Under the pieces are notes generated by a model. That model had not been told where the DNA came from and did no database searches. It was given only the letters and a program-made list of their open reading frames with translations. From the NCBI GenBank assembly GCA_026413225.1, contig JAPMTP010000076.1, positions 62,001 to 126,000 of the forward strand: a DNA stretch of 64,000 nucleotides, in the 5' to 3' direction. The translations under genes were made by a program, and so were the position numbers. Every line of letters begins with the position of its first letter. The stretch's first letter is position 1. Below, piece by piece: positions 41,901 to 52,600 of this stretch. The stretch comes from Otis tarda (taxonomy: Eukaryota > Chordata > Aves > Otidiformes > Otididae).

Positions 41901-44900
41901 TCGTCAGGGAAAGCCCGGAGCCCCAATGTCTCTGCTGCTATAGGTGCACTGCCATTGGCCGCTGAGGAGCAGCAAGAGCCTGAGTTGCTGGCACTTTTGG
42001 TGTGGGAGTAATCGTCCGACGTTCCTGAATTTTCGGGGTTTTTTCAGTGGGCGCCCAGGTGCAGCTGGTGGTAAACGTCGAAGCCCTGTTCGTCAGGGAG
42101 AGCCTGGAGCCCCAATGTCTGTGCTGCTGTAGGTGCGCTGCCAATGGCCGCTGAGGAGCAAAAGAGTTTGAGTGGCTGGCACTTTCGGTGTGGGAGCAAT
42201 GGTCCAACGTCCGTGATTTCTTGGGGTTTTTTTCAGTGAGAGTCGTCGTGCAGCTGGTGGTAAACGTCGAAGATGTGTTCGTCAGGGAAAGCCCGGAGCC
42301 CCAATGTCTGTGCTGCTGTAGGTGCGCTGCCAATGGCCGCTGAGGAGCAGCAAGAGCTTGAGTGTCTGGCCCTTTTGGTGTGGTAGCAACGGTCTGACAT
42401 TCGTGATTTTTTGGGGTTTATTTTTAAGGGGGCGCTCAGGTGCACCTGGTGGTAAACGTTGAAGCCCTGTTCGTCAGGGAAAGCCCGGAACCCCAATGTC
42501 TGTGCTGCTGTAGGTGCACTGCCAATGGCCGCTGAGGAGCAGCAAGAGCTTGAGTGGCTGGCACTTTTGGTGTGGGAGCAATGGTCGGACTTTCGTGATT
42601 CTTCGGGCTTATTTTTCAGGGGGCGACCACGTGAACCTGGTGGTAAACGTCGAAGCCCTGTTCGTCAGGGATAGCACGGAGTCCTAAAGTCTGTGGTGCT
42701 GTAGGTGCACTGCCAATGGCCGCTGAGGAGCAGCAAGAGCTTGAGTGGCTGGCACTTTTGGTGTTGGAGCAATGGTCCGACGTTCTTCATTTTTCGGGGT
42801 TTTTTTTCAGTGAGCGCCGCTGTGCAGCTGGTGGTAAACGTTGAAGCCCTGTTCGTCAGGGAAAGCCCGGAGCCCCAAAGTCTGTGCTGCTGTAGGTGCG
42901 CTGCCAATGGCCGCTGAAGAGCAGCAAGAGCTTGAGTGGCTGGCACTTTTGGTGTTGGAGCAATCGTCCGACGTTCCTGAATTTTCGGGGTTTTTTTCAG
43001 TGGGCGCCCAGGTGCAGCTGGTGGTAAACGTCGAAGCCCTGTTCGTCAGGGAACGCCCGGAGCCCCAATGTCTGTGCTGCTGTAGGTGCGCTGCCAATGG
43101 CCGCTGAGGAGCAGCAAGAGCTTGAGTGGCTGGCACTTTTGGTGTGGGAGCAACGGTCCAACGTTCGTGATTTTTCGGGGTTTTTTTTCAGGGGGCGCCG
43201 TTGTGCAGCTGGTGGTAAATGTCGAAGCCCTGTTCGTCAGGGAAAGACCGGAGCATCAATGTCTCTGGTGCAGTACGTGGAGTGCCAATGGCCGCTGAGG
43301 ATCAGCAAGAGCTTGAGTGGCTGGCACTTTTGGTGTGGGAGCAATCGTCTGACGTTCGTGATTTTTCTGGGATTTTTTTCAGCGGGCGCCCACGTGCAGC
43401 TGGTGGTAAACGGCGAAACCCTGTTCGTCAGGGAAAGCCCGGAGCCCCAATGTCTGTGGTGCTGCTGTAGGTGCACTGCCAATGTCCGCTGAGGAGCAGC
43501 AAGAGCTTGAGTGGCTGGCACTTTTGGTGTGGGAGCAATGGTCGGACTTTCGTGATTCTTCGGGCTTATGTTTCAGGGGGCGACCACGTGAACCTGTTGG
43601 TAAACGTCGAAGCCCTGTTCGTCAGGGAAAGCCCGGAGCTCCAATGTCTGTGCTGCTGTAGGTGCGCTGCCAATGGATGCTGAGGAGCAGCAAGAGCTTG
43701 AGTGGCTGGCACTTTTGTTGTGGGAGCAATGGTCCGACGTCTGAGATTCTTCGGGCTTTTTTTTCAGTGAGCGCCCACGTGCAGCTGGTGGTAAAAGTCG
43801 AAGGCCTGTTCTTCAGGGAAAGCCTGGAGGCCCAATGTCTGTGCTGCTTTAGGTGCGCTGCCAATGGCCGCTGAGGAGCAGCAAGAGCTTGAGTGGCTGG
43901 CACTTTTGGTGTGGGAGCAATCGTCCGACGTTCGTGATTTTTTGGGTTTTTTTTTCAGGGGGCGCCCATGTGCAGCTGGTGGTAAACGTCGAAGCCCTGT
44001 TCGTCAGGGAAAGACGGGAGCCTCAATGTCTATGGTGCGGTACGTGGAGTGCCAACGGCTGCTGAGGAGCAGCAAGAGCTTGAGTGGCTGGCACTTTTGG
44101 TGTGGGAGCAATGGTCCGACATTCGTGTTTCTTCGGAATTATTTTAAGGGGACGCCCAGGTGCAGCTGGTGGTAAACGTCGAAGCCCTGTTCGTCAGGGA
44201 AAGCCCGGAGCCCCAATACCTCTGGTGCTCTAGGTGCACTGCCAATGGCCTCTGAGGACCAGCAAGAGCTTGAAGGGCTGGCACTTTTGGTGTGGGAGCC
44301 ATGGTCCGACGTTCGTGATTTCTTGGGGTTTTTATCAGTGGGCGCCCAGGTGCAGCTGGTGGTAAACGTCGAAGCCCTGTTCGTCAGGGAAAGCCCGGAG
44401 CCCCAATGTCTGTGCTGCTATAGGTGCGCTGCCTGCGGCCGCTGAGGAGCAGCAAGAGCTTGAGTGTCTGGCACTTTTGGTGTGGGAGCAATCTTCCGAC
44501 GTTCGTGATTTTTCGGGGTTTTTTTTCAGGGGGCGCCCACGTGCAGCTGGTGGTAAACATAGAAGCCCTGTTCGTCAGGGAAAGACGGGAGCCTCAATGT
44601 CTATGGTGCGGTACGTGGAGTGCCAACGGCTGCTGAGGAGCAGCAAGAGCTTGAGTGGCTGGCACTTTTGGTGTGGGAGCAATGGTCCGACATTCGTGTT
44701 TCTTCGGGATTATTTTAAGGGGACGCCCAGGTGCAGCTGGTGGTAAACGTCGAAGCCCTGTTAGTCAGAGAAAGCCCTGAGCCCCAATGTCTGTGCTGCT
44801 GTAGGTGCGCTGCCAATGGTCGCTGAGGAGCAGCAAGAGCTTGAGTGGCTGGCACTTTTGGTGTGGGAGCAATGGTCCGACGTTCTTGATTTTTCGGGGT

Positions 44901-47900
44901 TTTTTTTCAGTGAGCGCCCATGTGCAGCTGGTGGTAAACGTCGAAGCCCTGTTCGTCAGGGAAAGCCCGGAGCCCCAATGTCTGTGCTGCTGTAGGTGCG
45001 CTGCCAATGGCCGCTGAAGAGCAGCAAGAGCTTGAGTGGCTGGCACTTTTGGTGTGGGAGCAATCGTCCGACGTTCCTGAATTTTCGGGGTTTTTTTCAG
45101 TGGGAGCCCAGGTGCAGCTGGTGGTAAACGTCGAAGCCCTGTTCGTCAGGGAACGCCCGGAGCCCCAATGTCTGTGCTGCTGTAGGTGCGCTGCCAATGG
45201 CCGCTGAGGAGCAGCAAGAGCTTGAGTGGCTGGCACTTTTGGTGTGGGAGCAACGGTCCAACGTTCGTGATTTTTCGGGGTTTTTTTTCAGGGGGCGCCG
45301 TTGTGCAGCTGGTGGTAAATGTCGAAGCCCTGTTCGTCAGGGAAATACCGGAGCCTCAATGTCTCTGGTGCAGTACGTGGAGTGCCAATGGCCGCTGAGG
45401 ATCAGCAAGAGCTTGAGTGGCTGGCACTTTTGGTGTGGGAGCAATGGTCTGACGTTCGTGATTTTTCTGGGATTTTTTTCAGGGGGCGCCCACGTGCAGC
45501 TGGTGGTAAACGTCGAAACCCTGTTCGTCAGGGAAAGCCCGGAGCCCCAATGTCTGTGCTGCTGTAAGTGCACTGCCAATGGCCGCTGAGGAGAAGCAAG
45601 AGCTTGAGTGGCTGGCACTTTTGGTGTGGGAACAATCGTCCGACGTTCGTGATTCTTCGGGCTTATTTTTCAGGGGGCGACCACGTGAACATGGTGGTAA
45701 ACGTCGAAGCCCTGTTCGTCAGGGAAAGCCCAGAGCCCCAATGTCTGTCCTGCTGTAGGTGCGCTGCCAATGGCCGCTGAGGAGCAGCAAGAGCTTGAGT
45801 GGCTGGCACTTTTGGTGTGGGAGTAATCGTCCGACGTTCGTGATTTTTGGGGTTTTTTTTCAGTTGGCGCCCTGGTGCAGCTGGTGGTAAACGTCGAAGC
45901 CCTGTTCGTCAGGGAAAGACGGGAGCCCCAATGTCTCTGGTGTGGTACGTGGAGTGCTAACGGATGCTGAGGAGCAGCAAGAGCTTGAGTGTCTGGCACT
46001 TTTGGTGTGGGAGCAATCGTCCGACAGTCGTGTTTCTTCGGGGTTATTTTCAGGGGACGCCCACGTGTAGCTGGTGGTAAACGGCGAATCCCTGTTCGTC
46101 ATGGAAAGCCCGGAGCCCCAATGTCTGTGGTGCTGTAGGTGGACTGCCAATGGCCGCTGAGGAGCAGCAAGAGCTTGAGTGGCTGGCACTTTTGGTGTGG
46201 GAGCAATCGTCCGACGTTCGTGTTTCTTCGGGATTATTTCCAGGGGACGCCCAGGTGCAGCTGGTGGTAAACGTCGAAGCCCTGTTAGTCAGAGAAAGCC
46301 CTGAGCCCCAATGTCTGTGCTGCTGTAGGTGCGCTGCCAATGGTCGCTGAGGAGCAGCAAGAGCTTGAGTGGCTGGCACTTTTGGTGTGGGAGCAATGGT
46401 CCGACGTTCGTGATTTCTTGGTGTTTTTATCAGTGTGCGCCCAGGTGCAGCTGGTGGTAAACGTCGAAGCCCTGTTCGTCAGGGAAAGCCCGGAGCCGCA
46501 ATGTCTGTGCTGCTATAGGTGCGCTGTCTACGGCCGCTGAGGAGCAGCAAGAGCTTGAGTGCCTGGCACTTTTGGTGTGGGAGCAATCTTCCGACGTTCG
46601 TGATTTTTCGGGGTTTTTTTTCAGTGGGCGCCCACGTGTATCTGGTGGTAAACATAGAAGCCCTGTTCGTCAGGGAAAGCCCGGAGCACCAGTGTCTGTG
46701 GTGCTGTAGGTGCGCTGCCAATGGCCGCTGAGGAGCAGCAAGAGCTTGAGTGGCTGGCACTTTTGGTGTGGGAGCAATCGTCCGACGTTCGTGTTTTTTC
46801 GGGGTTTTTTTTCAGTGGGCGCCCCCGTGCAGCTGGTGGTAAACATCGAAGCCCTGTTCGTCAGGGATAGCACGGAGTCCTAAAGTCTGTGGTGCTGTAG
46901 GTGCACTGCCAATGGCCGCTGAGGAGCAGCAAGAGCTTGAGTGGCTGGCACTTTTGGTGTTGGAGCAATGGTCCGACGTTCTTGATTTTTCGGGTTTTTT
47001 TTTCAGTGAGCGCCCATGTGCAGCTGGTGGTAAACGTGGAAGCCCTGTTCGTCAGGGAAAGCCCGGAGCCCCAATGTCTGTGCTGCTGTAGGTGCGCTGC
47101 CAATGGCCGCTGAAGAGCAGCAAGAGCTTGAGTGGCTGGCACTTTTGGTGTGGGAGCAATCGTCCGACGTTCCTGAATTTTCGGGGTTTTTTTCAGTGGG
47201 AGCCCAGGTGCAGCTGGTGGTAAACGTCGAAGCCCTGTTCGTCAGGGAACGCCCGGAGCCCCAATGTCTGTGCTGCTGTAGGTGCGCTGCCAATGGCCGC
47301 TGAGGAGCAGCAAGAGCTTGAGTGGCTGGCACTTTTGGTGTGGGAGCAACGGTCCAACGTTCGTGATTTTTCGGGGTTTTTTTTCAGGGGGCGCCGTTGT
47401 GCAGCTGGTGGTAAATGTCGAAGCCCTGTTCGTCAGGGAAAGACCGGAGCCTCAATGTCTCTGGTGCAGTACGTGGAGTGCCAATGGCCGCTGAGGATCA
47501 GCAAGAGCTTGAGTGGCTGGCACTTTTGGTGTGGGAGCAATCGTCTGACGTTCAAGATTTTTCTGGGATTTTTTTCAGGGGGCGCCCACGTGCAGCTGGT
47601 GGTAAACGTCGAAACCCTGTTCGTCAGGGAAAGCCCGGAGCCCCAATGTCTGTGCTGCTGTAAGTGCACTGCCAATGGCCGCTGAGGAGAAGCAAGAGCT
47701 TGAGTGGCTGGCACTTTTGGTGTGGGAACAATCGTCCGACGTTCGTGATTCTTCGGGCTTATTTTTCAGGGGGCGACCACGTGAACATGGTGGTAAACGT
47801 CGAAGCCCTGTTCGTCAGGGAAAGCCCAGAGCCCCAATGTCTGTCCTGCTGTAGGTGCGCTGCCAATGGCCGCTGAGGAGCAGCAAGAGCTTGAGTGGCT

Positions 47901-48864
47901 GGCACTTTTGGTGTGGGAGCAATCGTCCGACGTTCGTGATTTTTGGGGTTTTTTTTCAGTTGGCGCCCTGGTGCAGCTGGTGGTAAACGTCGAAGCCCTG
48001 TTCGTCAGGGAAAGACGGGAGCCCCAATGTCTCTGGTGTGGTACGTGGAGTGCTAACGGATGCTGAGGAGCAGCAAGAGCTTGAGTGTCTGGCACTTTTG
48101 GTGTGGGAGCAATCGTCCGACAGTCGCGTTTCTTCGGGGTTATTTTCAGGGGACGCCCACGTGTAGCTGGTGGTAAACGGCGAATCCCTGTTCGTCATGG
48201 AAAGCCCGGAGCCCCAATGTCTGTGCTGCTGTAGGTGCGCTGCCAATGGCCGCTGAGGAGCAGAAAGAGCTTGAGTGGCTGGCACTTTTGGTGTGGGAGC
48301 AATGGTCTGACGTTCGTGATTTCTTGGGGTTTTTTTCAGTCGGAGCAGAGGTGCAACTGGTGGTAAACGTCGAAGCCCTGTTCGTCAGGGAAAGCCCGGA
48401 GCCCCAATGTCTGTGCTGCTGTAGGTGCACTGCCAATGGCTGCTGAGGAGCAGCAAGAGCTTGAGTGGCTGGCCCTTTTGGTGTGGGAGCAATGGTCCGA
48501 CGTCTGAGATTCTTCGGGCTTTTTTTTCAGTGAGCGCCCACGTGCACCTGGTGGTAAACGTCGAAGGCCTGTTCTTCAGGGAAAGCCTGGAGGCCCAATG
48601 TCTGTGCTGCTTTAGGTGCGCTGCCAATGGCCGCTGAGGAGCAGCAAGAGCTTGAGTGGCTGGCACTTTTGGTGTGGGAGCAATTGTCCGACGTTCGTGA
48701 TTTTTTGGGGTTTTTTTTCAGTGGGCGCCCATGTGCAGCAGGTGGTAAACGTCGAAGCCCTGTTCGTCAGGGAAAGACCGGAGCCTAAATATCTCTGGTG
48801 CAGTACGTGGAGTGCCAATGGCTGCTGAGGAGCAGCAAGAGCTTGAGTGTCTGGCACTTTTGTG
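29868..48864 (-). repeat. Satellite subfamily A array, reverse
   Basis: About 100 monomers of the same 190-191 bp family, read on the minus strand. On plus they show TTTTTTTCAG, CCCACGTGCAGCTGGTGGTA, CCCTGTTCGTCAGGG and GAGGAGCAGCAAGAGCTTGA in each unit. No LTR insertion is present in this block. Duplicated sub-blocks exist: about 31,900-35,120 recurs as 35,140-38,150 (offset 3,240-3,430, then 3,050 after loss of two monomers), and about 38,520-39,050 recurs at 44,240-44,770 (offset 5,722). A variant monomer with GTCTGAGATTCTTCGGGC recurs near 34,966, 38,016, 41,260, 43,738 and 48,500. Confidence 0.96.
42665..48300 (-). repeat. 2.1-kb (11-monomer) higher-order unit, about 2.7 copies
   Basis: Starting points at 42,705, 44,805 and 46,901 carry the same series of variant monomers at spacings of 2,100 and 2,096 bp, or 11 monomers. 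Marks shared in phase include the GTTCTTGATTTTTC type, the CCTGAATTTTCGGG type, the GGTCCAACG type and the GATCAGCAAGAG type. Copies 2 and 3 agree longest, from about 45,007 to 46,150 against 47,103 to 48,246. The order then changes, so this is a mosaic and not a perfectly regular array. Confidence 0.75.
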
Positions 48865-49099
48865 TGAGTGCAATTGTCCGACGTTGGTGATTTTTAGGGT
48901 ATTGTTTTTAGTGGGTTGTCCCATGCAGTTGATGGTAAACGTCGAAGCGCTGTACGTCAGGGAAAGCCTGGAGTCCCAGTGTCTCTGGTGCTGTAGATGA
49001 GGCGACAACAGTCGATAAGGCGCAGCAAGAGCTTCAGTTGCTGGCACTTTTGTTGTGGGGACAATCGTCCCACGTTCGTGATTTTTAGGGCATTTTATC
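48865..49099 (-). repeat. Satellite subfamily B island (first occurrence)
   Basis: A little over one monomer switches to type-B marks: TTTTTAGGGTATT in place of TTTTTCGGGGTT, CATGCAGTTGATGGTA in place of CAGCTGGTGGTA, and GATGAGGCGACAACAG in place of GGTGCGCTGCCAATGG. The limits are where diagnostic positions change. Confidence 0.75.
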
Positions 49100-49650
49100 A
49101 GTGGGTAGCCCACGTGCAGCTGGTGGCAAACGTTGAAGCCCTGCTCCTCAGGGAAAGCCCGCAGCCCCAAGGTCTGTGGTGCTGTGGATGCGCTGCCAAT
49201 GGCCGCCTAGGTGCAGCAAGAGCTTGAGTGGCTGGCACTTTTGGTGTGGGAGCAATTGTCCGACGTTTGTTACATTTCGGGGTTTTTTTTCAGGGGCCGT
49301 CCACCTGCAGCTGGTGGCAAACGTCGAAGCCCTGTTCGTCAGGGAAAGCCCGGAACCCCAGTGTCTCTGGTGCGGTATGTGGACTGCCAATGGCCGCTGA
49401 GGAGCAGCAAGAGCTTGAGTGGCTGGCACTTTTGGAGTGGGAGAAATGGTCCGACAGTCGTGATTTTTCGGGGTTTTTTTTCAGTGGGCGCCCAGGTGCA
49501 GCTGGTGGTAAACGTCGAAGCCCTGTTTGTCAGGGAAAGCCCGGAGCCCCAATGTCTGTGCTGCTGTAGGTGCACTGCCAATGGCCGCTGAGGAGCAGCA
49601 AGAGCTTGAGTGGCTGGCACTTTTGGTGTGGGAGCAATTGTCCGACATTC
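49100..49650 (-). repeat. Satellite subfamily A patch inside B
   Basis: Almost three monomers return to A marks (CAGCTGGTGG, GCGCTGCCAATGGCCGC, TTTCGGGGTTTTTTTTCAG) between two stretches of B marks. This is what gene conversion or unequal exchange between neighbouring subfamilies would leave. The edges are approximate. Confidence 0.75.
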
Positions 49651-52600
49651 ATACTTTTTAGGGTAATGTTTTTCGTGGGCGTTTTCCTACAGTTTATGTT
49701 AAAAGTTGAAGCGTTGTTCGTCAGGGAAAGCCTGAATCCCCAGTGTCTCTTGTGCTGTACGTGTGGCGTCAACGGCCGGTGAGGAGCAGCAAGAGCTTTA
49801 GTTGCTGGCACTTGTGGTGTGGGAGCAATCGTCCGACGTTCGTGATTTTTAGGGTATGTTTTCAGTGGGCTCTTCCCTGCAGTTGATGGCAAACGTCGAA
49901 GTGCCGTTGGCCATGGAAAGCCGAGAGCCCCAGTGTCTGTGGTGCTGTAGTTGCGGCGTCAGCGGCCAGTGAGGGCCAGCAAGAGGTTTAGTTGCTGACA
50001 CTTTTGATGGGGTATCAATCGTGCAATGTTCGTGGTTTTTGAAGCATTTTGTAAGTGGGAGGCCCTGTGTAGTTGATGAAAAACGTAGAAGCGCTGTTCA
50101 TCAGGGAAAGCCGGGAGCCCCAGTGTATGTGGTGCTGTAGGTGCGGTGTGAAGGGGCGGTGAGGAGGAGCAAGAGCTTTATTTGCTGGCACTTTTGGTGT
50201 GGGAGCAATCGTCCGACGTTCGTGATTTTTAGGGTCATGTTTTTAGTGGGTACTCCTGTGCATTATATGATAATGTCGAAGCGCTGTTCGTCAGGGAAAG
50301 ACCGCAGCCCCAGTGTCTGTGGTGCTGTAGAAGAGGCGTCAACGGCCGGTGAGGAGCAGCAAGAGCTTTAGTTATTGGCACTTTTGGTGTGGGAGCAATC
50401 GTCTGACGTTCATGATTTTTAGTGTTTTTTTTTTCAGTGGGCGATTCCATGCAGTTGATGGTAAACGTCGAAGCAGAGTTGGTCAGGGAAAGCCCAGAGC
50501 CCCAGTGTCGGTGGTGCTGTAGATGCAGCGTCAAAGGCCGCTGAGGAGCAGGAAGAGGTTGTGTGGCTGGCACTTTTGGTGTGGGAGAAATCGTCCGATA
50601 TTCGTGATTTTTAGGGTATCTTTAAGTGGGCTCTTCCCTGCAGTTGATGGTAAACTTCAAAGCGCTGTTCGTCATGGGAAGCCTGGAGCCCCAATGTCTG
50701 TGGTGCTGTATGTGCGGCATCAACGGCCGGTGAGGAGCAGCAAGAGCTTGAGTTGCTGGCACTTTTGCTGTGGGAGCAATCATCCGACCTTCGTGAATTT
50801 TGGGGCATTTTGGAAGTGGGCAGCCCTGTGCAGTTGATGGTAAATGTCGAAGCGCTGTTCTTCATGGGAAGTCCGGAGCCTCAGTGTCTGTGGTGCTGTA
50901 GATGCCGTGTGAAGGGGAGGTGAGGAGCAGCAAGAGCCTGCGTTGCTGGCACTTTCGGTGTGGGAGCAATCGTCCGATGTTCGTGATTTTTTGTGTTTTT
51001 TTTTCCGTGGGCGATTCCGTGCCGTTGATGGTAAAAGTCGAAGCGCTGTGGGTCAGGGAAAGACCGCAGCCCCAGTTTCGGTGGTGCTGTAGATGCGGTG
51101 TCAACAGCCTGTGAGGAGCAGCAAGAGCTTTAGTTGCTGGCACTTTTCGTATGGGAGCAATGGTCCGACGTTCGTGATTTTTCGAGTATATTTTCAGTGG
51201 GCGCTTCCGTGCAGTTGATGTTAAATGTAGAAGCGCAGTTCGACAGGGAAGGCCCGGAATGCAAATGTCTGTCGTGCTGTAGATGCGCTGCCAATGGCCG
51301 GTTAGGATCAGCAAGACCTTTAGTTGGTGGCACTTTTGGTGTGGGAGGAATCATCTGACATTCGTGATTTTTAGGGTATTTTTTCAGTGCACGGTTCTGT
51401 GCAATTCATACTAGACGTCGATGCACTGTTGGTCAGGAAAAGCCCAGAGCCCCATTGTCTGTAGTGCTGTAGATGAGGCGTCAACGGCCGGGGAGTAGCA
51501 GCAAGAGCTTGAGTGGCTGGCACTTTTGGTGTGGGAGCAATCGTCCGACATTCGTGATTTTTAGGGCATTTTGTAAGAGGGCGGGCCTTAGTACTTAATG
51601 GTAAACTTCGAAGCTCTGTTGGTCATGAAAAGCCCGGAGCCCCAATGTCTGTGGTGCTGTAGATGCGGTGGAAACGGCGGTGAGGAGCAGCAAGAGCTTG
51701 AGTTGCTAGCACTTTTGGTGTGGGAGCAATTGTCTGACGTTCGTGATTTTTAGCGTATTTTTTCCGTGGGAGGCCCTGTGCAGTTGACGGGAAACGTTGA
51801 AGCGCTGTTCGTCAGGGAAAGCCCGGAGCCCCAATGTCTGTGGTGCTGTAGATGTGACGTCAACGGCCGCTGACAAGCAGCAAGAGCTTTAGTTGCTAGC
51901 AGTTTTGGTGTGGGAGCAATCATCTGACGTTCGTGATATTTAGTGTATTTTTTCAGTGGGCGCTTTTGTGCAGTTGATGGTAAACGTGGAAGCAGTGTTC
52001 ATCAGGGAAAGCCTGGAGCCGCAGTGTCTGTGGTGCTGTATGTACGGCATCAACGGTCGGTGAGGAGCAGCAAGAGCTTGAGTTGCTGGCACTTTTGGTG
52101 TGGGAGCAATCGTCTGACGTTCTTGATTTTTAGGGTATTTTGTCAGTTGGCGCTTCCGTGCAGTTGATGGTAAACGTCGAAGCACTGTTCGTCAGGGAAA
52201 TCCCGAAGCCCCAGTGTCGCTGGTGCTGTAGAACCGGCGTGAATGGCCGCTGAGGAGCAGCAAGAGCTTGAGTTGCTGGCAGTTTTGGTGTGGGAGCAAT
52301 GGTCCGACGTTCGTGATTTTTAGGGTATTTTTTCAGTGGACGGCACTGTGCAGTTGATGGGAAATGCTGAAGCGCTGTTCATGTGGGAAAGCTTGGACTC
52401 CCAATGTCTGTGGTGCTGTAGATGCGACGTCAACGGCTAGTGATAAGCAGCAAGAGCTTGAGTGTCTGGCACTTTTGGTGTGGGAGCAATCGTCAGACAT
52501 TTATGATTTTTAGTGTATTTTATCAGTGGACGGCCCTGTTCTGTTGATGGCAAAATGGCGAAGCGCTGTTCATCAGGGAAAGCCAGGACCCCCAGTGTCT

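Noticed and set aside
10900..48864. The array around 29,887 as a giant palindrome
   Set aside because: Monomer variants and LTRs to the left are not mirrored to the right. Only the short joint pairs beyond the usual satellite similarity.
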